The notes under the pieces were generated by a model. That model ran no database searches. It saw nothing but the letters and a program-made list of their open reading frames with translations, and had not been told where the DNA came from. DNA of 46,798 nt, taken from positions 1 to 46,798 of the forward strand of contig RDZR01000045.1 of assembly GCA_004294095.1 (NCBI GenBank). Reading direction: 5' to 3'. Shown here piece by piece: positions 34,144-41,965 of the stretch; within the stretch, counting starts at the first letter, position 1; the number at the start of each line of letters is the position of its first letter. The translations under genes and the position numbers were made by a program. This DNA is from Verrucomicrobiota bacterium (GTDB lineage: Bacteria; Verrucomicrobiota; Verrucomicrobiia; Verrucomicrobiales; Akkermansiaceae).

Positions 34144-36405
34144 ATGAACGATACGGATCAACCGAAAGTCAAAAAATCAAAAACTTGGGCCGGCGGAATT
34201 CCTGCAGTGAATTCTTCGATGCGCCACATCATTTCCCAAGCCGGCTTGCTGCGTGGCACTCGCGGGCTGTTAGAAATGAATCAAGCGGGTGGCTTCGATT
34301 GCCCAAGCTGCGCGTGGCCAGATCCGGATGATGATCGCTCGGTGGCTGAATTTTGTGAAAATGGAGCCAAAGCACTCGCCTCAGAAGCGACTCGTAAACT
34401 CGCAGATGCTGCTTTTTTTGCGAACCACTCGGTGGACGAACTTGCTGCACAGAGTGATTGCTGGCATGAGCAACAAGGCCGCATCGCAGAACCGATGATC
34501 TTGGATGAGGGCGCGACGCACTATCGCCCGATTTCTTGGCAAGACGCATTTCTCTGTCTTGCAGAAGAGTTGCATGCACTGAATTCTCCGGACGAAGCGA
34601 TTTTTTACACTTCTGGGCGCGCAAGCAATGAGGCCGCTTTTATCTATCAGTTATTTGTGCGTAGCTTTGGAACGAACAATTTACCTGATTGTTCTAACAT
34701 GTGCCACGAGTCGAGTGGTCTAGCGATGCACCAAGCGATCGGCATCGGCAAAGGCACGGTGACGATGCACGATCTCACCATCGCGGATGTGATTTTGTGC
34801 GTGGGCCAAAATCCGGGGACCAATCACCCGCGCATGCTCACCACTCTGGAAGAAGCGGTGCATCACGGTGCCCGCATCGTCGCCATCAATCCTTTGCGGG
34901 AAGCGGGGTTGATTGGTTTTGCTCACCCGCAGAATCCGATGGCGATGATGGGGCGCAAGACTCCGCTCGCGTCTCTGTATCTCACTGTGAAAGTCAATGG
35001 AGACTTTGCACTGTTCCGTGGTCTTGCAAAAATTCTGTTAGAGCGTGAAGCCTTGGCACCCGGAACCATCGTCGATCAAGCATTCATCGTGGAGCATACT
35101 CACGATTTTGAAAATTACCGATCTGCTGTAGCCGCAACTGAATGGGATGAAATCGTTCGCTTGAGCGGGATTGATCAAAATCAGCTCAATCAACTCGTAG
35201 ATACCCTGCTAGATGGCTCGCGGAAAATCATCACCTGCTGGGCGATGGGCATCACTCAGCATCGCAATGCGGTGGCAACGATCCGTGAAATTGCCAATTT
35301 ACATTTTCTGTTAGGAGCAATCGGAAAACCCGGCGCTGGCTTGTGTCCAGTGCGCGGCCACAGCAATGTGCAAGGCGATCGCACGATGGGTATTTTTGAA
35401 AGAATGCCGGAGTGGTTTCTCGCTGCGTTGGACCGTGAAACGGGCATTCATTCTCCGCGGAAAATTGGTTATGATACGGTCGATTCCATTCACGCGATGC
35501 ACCGTGGCGATGCCAAAGTATTTTTCGCACTCGGCGGTAATTTTCTATCAGCCTCGCCGGATACAGAATACACATCTGCGGCGATGAGACGCTGCAAGTT
35601 GACTTGTCATGTCTCGACGAAGCTCAACCGCAGTCATTTGGTAACTGGCCGCCGCGCCTTGATTTTACCATGCCTTGGGCGCAGTGAACGGGACGGCAAT
35701 GAGCGCATGGTCACTTGTGAAAATTCGATGGGAGTTGTTCAATCATCTCGCGGGATTCTATCACCAGCATCGCCAGACTTATTGAGCGAAGTGGAAATCA
35801 TCGCGGCATTGGCTGCGGCCTATCATGGAGATGACCATCACATTCCTTGGAGCCGCTTCGCGGAAAATTATGATGCCATTCGTGATTTGATCGAGCGTGT
35901 GATTCCAGGATTTGAGAATTACAACCAACGTGCGGCTCAGCCAGGTGGATTTTATTTACCGAATCCCGTAAAGCAGCGTGTTTTTCTAACACCTAACAAA
36001 AAAGCAAACTTTCATGCAGTAGAGATTGATGCATTTGAGGTTCCTGCGGGCCGCTTGATTCTTCAGACCTTGCGCAGTCATGATCAATTTAACACCACGA
36101 TTTATGGCATGCATGATCGCTACCGTGGCATCAGCCAAGCGCGCCGTGTGATCTTTGCTCATCCCGATGAATTCAAATCGCGCGGCATTAAGCCATGCCA
36201 GAAAGTTGACATCATCAGTTATTGGCATGGCGAAACGAGGCGCGCAGATGCCTTCATCGCGATTCCCTACGAAATGCCAATGGGATCTGCGGCGGCGTAT
36301 TTTCCAGAAGCGAATGTGCTCGTGCCAGTGCACAGCCAAGCGATTGGCAGCGGCACCCCGACCAGCAAAGCCATTGAGATTGATATCATCACACGTCAGA
36401 ATTAG
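34144..36405 (+). CDS. FdhF/YdeP family molybdopterin oxidoreductase
   Basis: A 753-residue bis-MGD molybdoenzyme of the YdeP type, formate-dehydrogenase-like but of uncertain substrate. The N-terminus has KVKKSKTWAGGIPAV and a CxxC (FDCPSCAWPDP). Then come the molybdopterin domain signatures FYTSGRASNEAAFIYQLFVRSFGTNNLPDCSNMCHESSG, CVGQNPGTNHPRML, GAIGKPGAGLCPVRGHSNVQGDRTMGI, FFALGGNFLSASPDTEYT and a C-terminal dinucleotide-binding domain (LQTLRSHDQFNTTIYGMHDRYRGI, GMxDRYRG type). It lacks the N-terminal 4Fe-4S cysteine set of classic FdhF. YdeP in E. coli is linked to acid resistance. It follows the sufT-like gene and precedes an isomerase-like gene by 11 bases. Confidence 0.92.
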   Translation: MNDTDQPKVKKSKTWAGGIPAVNSSMRHIISQAGLLRGTRGLLEMNQAGGFDCPSCAWPDPDDDRSVAEFCENGAKALASEATRKLADAAFFANHSVDELAAQSDCWHEQQGRIAEPMILDEGATHYRPISWQDAFLCLAEELHALNSPDEAIFYTSGRASNEAAFIYQLFVRSFGTNNLPDCSNMCHESSGLAMHQAIGIGKGTVTMHDLTIADVILCVGQNPGTNHPRMLTTLEEAVHHGARIVAINPLREAGLIGFAHPQNPMAMMGRKTPLASLYLTVKVNGDFALFRGLAKILLEREALAPGTIVDQAFIVEHTHDFENYRSAVAATEWDEIVRLSGIDQNQLNQLVDTLLDGSRKIITCWAMGITQHRNAVATIREIANLHFLLGAIGKPGAGLCPVRGHSNVQGDRTMGIFERMPEWFLAALDRETGIHSPRKIGYDTVDSIHAMHRGDAKVFFALGGNFLSASPDTEYTSAAMRRCKLTCHVSTKLNRSHLVTGRRALILPCLGRSERDGNERMVTCENSMGVVQSSRGILSPASPDLLSEVEIIAALAAAYHGDDHHIPWSRFAENYDAIRDLIERVIPGFENYNQRAAQPGGFYLPNPVKQRVFLTPNKKANFHAVEIDAFEVPAGRLILQTLRSHDQFNTTIYGMHDRYRGISQARRVIFAHPDEFKSRGIKPCQKVDIISYWHGETRRADAFIAIPYEMPMGSAAAYFPEANVLVPVHSQAIGSGTPTSKAIEIDIITRQN

Positions 36406-36415
36406 AAATTTCTAA
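36402..36415. repeat. 14-bp perfect palindrome TTAGAAATTTCTAA
   Basis: The palindrome starts one base before the stop codon of the molybdoenzyme (TAG at 36403-36405) and its right half is part of a CTAACA motif that runs into the next ATG (CTAACATG). It may be an overlap of motif halves rather than a regulatory site. Confidence 0.4.
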
Positions 36416-36416
36416 C

Positions 36417-37283
36417 ATGCCTGCAAAAACCGCCGCCATAAACTCACCGCCTCAAATCTATCAGATTGTTAATCTTTGGTCATTGTGGGATTACCCAAGC
36501 GCCCGCAAGGAATGGACGCTGGAGAAAAAAATCGCTGCGGTCAAAGAGGCAGGCTTTGATGGATTTTCTTGGCAGTTAGAAGCCGAGCATGCGCGACTTG
36601 CGGCAAAATATAATTTACGCACGATGGGATATTTTTCCTCGGCAAAGCCCACAGAATTCAAGTCGCTCATCCAGCAGAATCTCGATCATGGAGCGGTGCG
36701 CATCAACGTGCAGTTAGGCGATCACGACACTCCAGTAGAAAAAGCAATCGCGATGGCTGTGCGTTTGGTTGAGTTAGGCGATGCAATGGGCATTCCTTGC
36801 GACATTGAAGTGCACCGCGACACCTGCACGGAAACGCCAGAGAAGACATATGCAATTGCCGCTGGGTTTAAAAAAGCCACGGGCCAACTGATCCCGCTGA
36901 CGTGGGATTTTTCTCACTTATCTGTCATCAAGCATCTCACCGCGCCGTATTGGGATCGTCTGTTAGTCGCGCCTCAGTTGATCCAGCACTCGCGGCAAAT
37001 TCACTTCCGCCCGTTCAATGGTCATCATGCACAAATTCCAGTGACCGATGGCTCAGGCAAGATTTCGCATGAGCTTAGTCAGTGGATTCCATTTCTTGAA
37101 AAAACGTTAGAGATGTGGCTCGCTGGCAAGCAAACTGGCAAAGAATTATACGTTTGTCCGGAAATGGGGCCTGTGAGAGGCGGCTACAATTTTGCCCAAC
37201 TCCCTAACAGTTGGGAAGATGCTCAAGTGCTGCGCGGCATCATTTTCAAGGCGTGGAAGAAATGCCTCGCCGCTAGCCGTTGA
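36417..37283 (+). CDS. sugar phosphate isomerase/epimerase-like TIM-barrel protein
   Basis: A 288-residue protein of the xylose-isomerase-like AP endonuclease 2 superfamily. Evidence: EKKIAAVKEAGFDGFSWQLEAEHARLAAKYNLRTMGYF at the N-terminus, then INVQLGDHDTPVEKAIAMAVRLVELGDAMGIPCDIEVHRDTCTETPEKTY, LTWDFSHLSVI and ELYVCPEMGP, which supply the Glu/His/Asp residues expected to bind a metal. Substrate unknown. It starts 11 bases after the molybdoenzyme stop and ends just before an interspersed stem-loop repeat. Confidence 0.85.
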   Translation: MPAKTAAINSPPQIYQIVNLWSLWDYPSARKEWTLEKKIAAVKEAGFDGFSWQLEAEHARLAAKYNLRTMGYFSSAKPTEFKSLIQQNLDHGAVRINVQLGDHDTPVEKAIAMAVRLVELGDAMGIPCDIEVHRDTCTETPEKTYAIAAGFKKATGQLIPLTWDFSHLSVIKHLTAPYWDRLLVAPQLIQHSRQIHFRPFNGHHAQIPVTDGSGKISHELSQWIPFLEKTLEMWLAGKQTGKELYVCPEMGPVRGGYNFAQLPNSWEDAQVLRGIIFKAWKKCLAASR

Positions 37284-37284
37284 T

Positions 37285-37310
37285 TCAAGGAGCGTGGGCA
37301 TCTTGCCCAC
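37285..37310 (+). repeat. interspersed stem-loop repeat, copy 2
   Basis: Twenty-five bases identical to the reverse complement of 225-249. This copy has a perfect hairpin, GTGGGCA (37294-37300), TCT, TGCCCAC (37304-37310). It starts one base after the stop codon of the upstream gene. Confidence 0.7.
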
Positions 37311-37327
37311 ATCATTCGACGCGCCCG

Positions 37328-37355
37328 CTAACAGATTTCAACAAATATCTGTTAG
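37328..37355. terminator. inverted pair of CTAACA motifs between convergent genes
   Basis: CTAACAGAT (37328-37336), a 10-base loop, ATCTGTTAG (37347-37355): a perfect 9-bp stem formed by two oppositely oriented copies of the window's frequent hexamer. It lies between convergent genes and contains the stop codon of the minus-strand one. No long T tract is present. It is probably a bidirectional transcript end, by analogy with paired uptake sequences in Neisseria and Haemophilus. Confidence 0.5.
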
Positions 37356-38452
37356 GCCACAGGATAGCCGAGATCGCCAATTTCCACGCTCTTTCCAGTT
37401 TCCGCAGCACGCATGATGGCTTCTAACAAAATTGTATCGCGGCGGCCCATTTCTCCGGGCACCAAGCTGGCTGTGCGATTCATGATGGACTGGCAGATGC
37501 CATCAATTTGGTGCGCTTGCTGATTGATGGTTGGGAAATCCATGCGCGCTCCATTCACATGCCCGCCGATACCGCGGTAGGAATAGGCCTTGTGATCCAG
37601 CGCGTAGGCACCGCGCTCGGCGACTGCGCTGAGCTCGTTGCGATCTTCTCTGCCGCTAGCAAAACCGGTGGATTTCAAGCCGGATGGAAATTCAAATTCC
37701 CATGCGTAGCCTTCCGCCACTTCCTTGAACATTTCCGGGCGGCTGTTGTGGGAAGTGGCCGTCACACGAATCGGATTTTCTCGCGCCACATAAAGTGCGG
37801 CTTGGATCGGATAGGTGCCTAAATTGTAAAGTTGGCCTGCGATGCCGAGCTTTTTGGATAGCTGCCAGTGCCCCGGCGGAGTCGTCGTCATGCGATAAGA
37901 AAATGCGGCATCGAGAGTTTTTAACGACCCTAGTTCTTTGCCTGCGGATACTTCCATCATGCGCTTGTGAAATGGATCCCAATGCAGGCGGTAGCCAATG
38001 TGCAAGGTGACTCCCGCTTTTTTTGCAGCCTCGATCATGGCATCGCACTCGGCGACAGATGCGGCCATCGGTTTTTCACAAATCACATGCTTGCCAGCTT
38101 GCGCGGCTCGGATGGAGAACTCCGCGTGAAGCCCGGGCGGCAGGACATTGTAAACAATATCGATTTCCGGATTGTTGGCAATTTCATCTAACCGCTCATA
38201 AGAATAGACGTTTTGATCAGGGATCGAATATGTCTTTTGCCACTCTGGAATTTTCTCTGGGCTGCCGGTAATGATTCCTAACAACTTTGCAAAACGCGTG
38301 AGTTGCAGAGCCGGTGCTAACTCGGTGGTCGAATAGTTGCCGAGCCCCATCAAGGCCACTCCGAGCGGGCGTTGCTGAGTTGCCTCGGCCAGTCCACGCG
38401 CTGAAATCACAGTAGAGCCAGCGATCAATTTTAGTGCGGTGCGCCGATCCAT
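37352..38452 (-). CDS. Gfo/Idh/MocA family oxidoreductase, Tat-exported
   Basis: A 366-residue NAD(P)-dependent oxidoreductase. The N-terminus MDRRTALKLIAGSTVISARGLA has a twin-arginine pattern (RRTALK), so it is probably folded in the cytoplasm and exported. The Rossmann domain has GVALMGLGNYSTTELAPAL, VYNVLPPGLHAEFSIRAAQAGKHVICEKPMA (the conserved EKP), then HIGYRLHWDPFHKRM in the substrate domain. It resembles glucose-fructose oxidoreductase and related periplasmic enzymes. It follows the SpoIIE-type phosphatase gene by 23 bases. Confidence 0.9.
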   Translation of the reverse strand: MDRRTALKLIAGSTVISARGLAEATQQRPLGVALMGLGNYSTTELAPALQLTRFAKLLGIITGSPEKIPEWQKTYSIPDQNVYSYERLDEIANNPEIDIVYNVLPPGLHAEFSIRAAQAGKHVICEKPMAASVAECDAMIEAAKKAGVTLHIGYRLHWDPFHKRMMEVSAGKELGSLKTLDAAFSYRMTTTPPGHWQLSKKLGIAGQLYNLGTYPIQAALYVARENPIRVTATSHNSRPEMFKEVAEGYAWEFEFPSGLKSTGFASGREDRNELSAVAERGAYALDHKAYSYRGIGGHVNGARMDFPTINQQAHQIDGICQSIMNRTASLVPGEMGRRDTILLEAIMRAAETGKSVEIGDLGYPVA

Positions 38453-38475
38453 GTTAGAAAAATTTGGAAGATGAA

Positions 38476-39927
38476 TTATGTATGTTTTTCAATGACCACC
38501 ATCGTAATATCGTCCATCTGTGGCCCCTCGCCAGTGAATTGAAAAAGCGTCTCTTGGATTTCCTGCATGATGGTTTCTGCACCATGCGGTGCCGCTTTAC
38601 GAAAAACTTCGCATAGACGCTCAATTCCAAATTCCTCATCTTGAGCGTTGACCGCTTCCTTAATTCCATCGGTGTAAAACAACACACAGTCGCCGCGCTG
38701 CAAGTTGACCGTGATCTCTTGCGTCACTCGCTCAAACACGCTGCCTTGATCGACTCCCAGTGCAAGTCCCTGCGGGCGCAGCATCTCGACTTTGTTGGTG
38801 CTCCAGCGGTAAAGCAGTGCGGGATCATGGCCAGCGCGGCAGGTTGTTAGACTACCAGCTTCGGTATTGAGAATCGAGTAAGACATGCTGATGAACATGT
38901 CTTCGCGGATGTCGGGAAATAACTGCCGATTGACCATCGCCAGCGTTTGGGAGGCTGAAAATGTTTCTCGTGCGGCCGAGCGCATCAAGCTGCGGCACAT
39001 CGCCATCAACAATCCGGCAGGCAATCCTTTTCCGGAAACATCGGCGATGACGATTCCTAACAGATGATCATTTAAATTCAAGTAGTCGTAGTAATCGCCA
39101 CTGATGATTCGAGCCGGTAGATTCATCCCGCTGATCCGGAATCCACTCACCCGAGGATCTGCCTGCGGCAAAAGAATCCTCTGAACGTCCCGTGCATTTC
39201 TCAATTCTCTTTCAATCACGGTTTTTTCTTGGGCGATGCGATGCAGACGCGCATTGCCAATGGCAAATGATGATTGCTCCGCCGCCATGCGAAAGGTGTT
39301 AAATTCGTTGCTTGTAAATACCCCATCTTCCGCGCGCCGCGCGACGGCGAGAACTCCCAAATCTTTTCCCGCGTAACGCAGTGGAGCAATCAGCGCTGAA
39401 ACATTCTCATTGTATTGGGTAAACGAGTCTCGCAACGCAGGGTGATATTTGAGGTCTTTCACATGCAGGTATTGGCCGATGCTCAAGCAATGGCCCAAAA
39501 TTCCTTCGTCGATCGGAATCCTCGATAAACGAATGTAGCTTTCCAATGCACTCGCATTTCGCTTTGCCTTCTTTTGAATTTCCACCGGTATCCCAACCAA
39601 TGGCGGGCAAGATTCTGAAATATAGGACGGAATTAAAAATTGAGGGTCGCTTTCTATCAGATAGATTGCGCCACCACGTGCAGTGATCACTTTATCAATC
39701 CCATCGACGATAATTTCTGATAGTTTGTTAGATGTTGGTTGGGTTTGCTCGATGGCAATGGCAAGATCATGGAGGAAAAGAAATAGGCGCTCTTCCTCGG
39801 AGCGGAACGCTTTAAACCTATTCTGTAGGCGTTTGGAACGACGGCGTTGGTTCCTTAGGATGAAAAATGCGACGACGAGGATCGCTGCCAATACAATGAT
39901 GACGTATATTTCGGCTTTGAGCGTCAT
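38476..39927 (-). CDS. SpoIIE/RsbU-type serine phosphatase with membrane anchor and GAF domain
   Basis: A 483-residue protein with an N-terminal transmembrane helix (IYVIIVLAAILVVAFFIL), a short coiled linker (RRRSKRLQNRFKAFRSEEERLF), a GAF-like sensor domain from about 55 to 235 (ARGGAIYLIE, EGILGHCLSIGQYLHV, ALIAPLRYAGKDLGVLAVARRAEDGVF), a helical linker and a PP2C/SpoIIE catalytic domain (RIISGDYYDYLNLNDHLLGIVIADVSGKGLPAGLLMAMCRSLMR, AGHDPALLYRW, LFYTDGIKEAVN, MDDITMVVIEKH). GDYYD, ADVSGKG, TDG and DD supply the metal-binding acids. It should dephosphorylate a STAS partner; the gene just upstream encodes one. Confidence 0.92.
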   Translation of the reverse strand: MTLKAEIYVIIVLAAILVVAFFILRNQRRRSKRLQNRFKAFRSEEERLFLFLHDLAIAIEQTQPTSNKLSEIIVDGIDKVITARGGAIYLIESDPQFLIPSYISESCPPLVGIPVEIQKKAKRNASALESYIRLSRIPIDEGILGHCLSIGQYLHVKDLKYHPALRDSFTQYNENVSALIAPLRYAGKDLGVLAVARRAEDGVFTSNEFNTFRMAAEQSSFAIGNARLHRIAQEKTVIERELRNARDVQRILLPQADPRVSGFRISGMNLPARIISGDYYDYLNLNDHLLGIVIADVSGKGLPAGLLMAMCRSLMRSAARETFSASQTLAMVNRQLFPDIREDMFISMSYSILNTEAGSLTTCRAGHDPALLYRWSTNKVEMLRPQGLALGVDQGSVFERVTQEITVNLQRGDCVLFYTDGIKEAVNAQDEEFGIERLCEVFRKAAPHGAETIMQEIQETLFQFTGEGPQMDDITMVVIEKHT

Positions 39928-39972
39928 GACTGGGGTAGGGGAGTTACGTTGCTCAAAAATCGATGCGCATCT

Positions 39973-40518
39973 CTAACCTTCCGGTTTCGGATGATTTCGC
40001 TGTTTTCGATTTACTTCATTCTCTAACATTTTTACCACGTTAGAAAATTCAGTTTGGTTTTTGCAATTGACATCACTGAGCGTTTGATGCGCATGAAGCA
40101 CATGACGCGCGCGTTGAAGCGAATCGGTGGTTGGTGAAATCTGATAGGGCTTCAGTTCTTGCCGGATTTGATCTACCCGCCCACGCCACGGTGCCAAAGG
40201 TGGATCAATTTCCATAAAAACATGGAGTCCTAAATCTTCCAAAGAGCGCAGATTGCGTTCCCCGGGATCGATGAGTTGGAATTTGCCACCATCGATGGCG
40301 AGAAGGCGGCGGGCGAGAGAAGTGAGCACTCCCATAAACGTCGAGTCCATACCAGTGCATTCTGATAGATCGATGACTAGACAGCGCTCACCATTGGTAA
40401 TGCGTGAGTTGCCAAATTCTTGAACAAAAGAACTATTCTGGAAAGAACCTTTACCGTGGCAGCGGATCCAACTGAATCCTTCATATACGCCGATTGAAAT
40501 GGAGTATTGCGTAGTCAC
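39973..40518 (-). CDS. STAS domain (anti-anti-sigma factor-like) protein
   Basis: A 181-residue protein with a STAS fold over its first 110 residues: TQYSISIGVYEGFSWIRCHGKGSF, RCLVIDLSECTGMDSTFMGVLTSLARRL, KFQLIDPGERNLRSLEDLGLHVFMEI. The serine in GMDSTFMG is the place where such proteins are phosphorylated. The C-terminal 70 residues (LQRARHVLHAHQTLSDVN, FSNVVKMLENEVNRKQRN) are helical and not part of a minimal STAS protein. The start codon is GTG. With the phosphatase 45 bases downstream it forms two parts of a partner-switching module; no anti-sigma kinase is visible in the window. Confidence 0.88.
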   Translation of the reverse strand: MTTQYSISIGVYEGFSWIRCHGKGSFQNSSFVQEFGNSRITNGERCLVIDLSECTGMDSTFMGVLTSLARRLLAIDGGKFQLIDPGERNLRSLEDLGLHVFMEIDPPLAPWRGRVDQIRQELKPYQISPTTDSLQRARHVLHAHQTLSDVNCKNQTEFSNVVKMLENEVNRKQRNHPKPEG

Positions 40519-40592
40519 AAAAAATGATTGCCCAATGGCCTGACAAAGAATGGCATTTTAATTCAAGCGGCGCAAGGTGCAATCATGGATTC

Positions 40593-41048
40593 TCATTGCC
40601 AAAGATAGGATTGCTGAGAGGCGAGTTCCTCTTGGCCACGATACAAGGTGGCCTTCCACGCCAGCACTCGGCCACGCTTAAAGTAATCATCGCCGCGCAC
40701 TGCAAATTCAGCTTTGCCCGAAGGCGTTGCAGCGGAAAATGTTTGCTCCATGCGCTTAATGCGATTGGTGCTTTGTGCTTGTTGATAGAGAAAAACAACC
40801 CGAACCGGAGCCGTTCCGACACCGCTAGCATCATTCCATAGCATCGTGTAATACTGACCAAGGCGTTGCTTGCGTTCTTGCATGCTCACTGCGCCAAAGA
40901 GCTTTTCTTGCTTTTCCATGCGCAACATCAAGTTCTCCTTGGGATCAGTCTGCTCATTCCGCAGTGTGAATTGCTTGACGAGCAATTTCTCAGTCGAGGC
41001 GCAGCTCATGGCCAATAGCCCAGTTCCTAACAGAACAAGCAGGCGCAT
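40593..41048 (-). CDS. hypothetical lipoprotein
   Basis: A 151-residue protein starting MRLLVLLGTGLLAMSCAS, a lipoprotein signal with the lipobox cysteine in LAMSC. The mature part is charged (KLLVKQFTLRNEQTDPKENLMLRMEKQEKLFG) and ends with beta-like strands (AEFAVRGDDYFKRGRVLAWKATLYRGQEELASQQSYLW). I do not recognise the family. The start is set by the signal; an ATG seven codons earlier is possible. It sits between a second lipoprotein gene and the STAS gene on the same strand. Confidence 0.8.
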   Translation of the reverse strand: MRLLVLLGTGLLAMSCASTEKLLVKQFTLRNEQTDPKENLMLRMEKQEKLFGAVSMQERKQRLGQYYTMLWNDASGVGTAPVRVVFLYQQAQSTNRIKRMEQTFSAATPSGKAEFAVRGDDYFKRGRVLAWKATLYRGQEELASQQSYLWQ

Positions 41049-41084
41049 TTTTATTGAAAAAAGATTCATTAAAATCTCGCTGAT

Positions 41085-41846
41085 TTACTGAGCATTGCTC
41101 GGTGGAGCAGGCTGAGATCCAGCGGCTTTTTTCAAATCTTCTTGATTCGGAGGAAGTGGTGCTGGTGTCGCCGAAGTAGGAGGAAGCTCGGCGGCTGGCG
41201 CACTCGCGGGCGGCATGCTCGGCGGTGCAATTTGAGGCGTGACATCGACTTCGCCCGGCGGAGGTGTGGTCGGCACCACGGGCGGCGTGCCGAAGGTGTT
41301 TGGCGGAGTCGTGGCTTCTGGCACGATTGGCATATCAATCGCAGGTGCTTCCGGATCCATGATCGCTGGAATCGCATTGCCTGGAGGTAATTCAGACGGC
41401 GGAATGATCGGCATCATATCGCCAGGGCCGGAAGGCATTGGTGGATAAACTTGAAATTCGCCGGGCCCGCCGCCAGCCATCGCAGGAGCCATCGCTGGAT
41501 CTTCGATCATTACGGTCGGCACGAAGCCGACTTCTCCGCCATCGAGCTCGACTTTCAAATAACTGCCCGCAGTGGAAATCACCTTCATCGAGGTCGCACG
41601 TTTTAAGATTTTATCGGCCTCCGCGCTGCCCGTAGGACGAGATTTAAAGAATGTCGTATTATCCATCGAAGATTTGACAAATTGGCCAGCTCGGAAGCTA
41701 GGACCCGCAGAAATGCTAACAGGTAAATTGCTTCCCGGCGCACGCAATGGATCAAAATCACCACTGGTCGCGAGCGGTGCGTTCATACCTCCACATGAAA
41801 TAAGGCACAGTCCTGCGCAGGTGATGATGATGCAATCGCGTTTCAT
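41085..41846 (-). CDS. hypothetical lipoprotein with SH3-like domain and proline-rich tail
   Basis: A 253-residue protein. The start at 41846 gives MKRDCIIITCAGLCLISCGGMNAP, a lipoprotein signal with the lipobox cysteine in LISCGG; the longer upstream reading is discarded. The middle part resembles a bacterial SH3-like repeat (FVKSSMDNTTFFKSRPTGSAEADKILKRATSMKVISTAGSYLKVEL, GEVGFVPTVMI). The last 120 residues are almost entirely Pro, Ala, Gly and Thr (PPSELPPGNAIPAIMDPEAP, TPPPGEVDVTPQIAPPSMPP), likely an extended spacer through the cell wall or periplasm. It is divergent from priA, with 119 bases between. Confidence 0.8.
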   Translation of the reverse strand: MKRDCIIITCAGLCLISCGGMNAPLATSGDFDPLRAPGSNLPVSISAGPSFRAGQFVKSSMDNTTFFKSRPTGSAEADKILKRATSMKVISTAGSYLKVELDGGEVGFVPTVMIEDPAMAPAMAGGGPGEFQVYPPMPSGPGDMMPIIPPSELPPGNAIPAIMDPEAPAIDMPIVPEATTPPNTFGTPPVVPTTPPPGEVDVTPQIAPPSMPPASAPAAELPPTSATPAPLPPNQEDLKKAAGSQPAPPSNAQ

Positions 41847-41965
41847 GATGCTCAAAACGTAAGTGATTACCGAGGCGAGGTCAATTGGTTTAACCAACAG
41901 ATTGATCAGAAAAAATGCCGGATTTGCCTCTTGGCCAACCGGCGATGATCCAACAAACTGAGTGA

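Noticed and set aside
34229-34624. Long open frames opposite or within strong genes (for example antisense to the molybdoenzyme, waaA and mnmA)
   Set aside because: Their translations have no domain patterns and mirror codon structure of the real genes.
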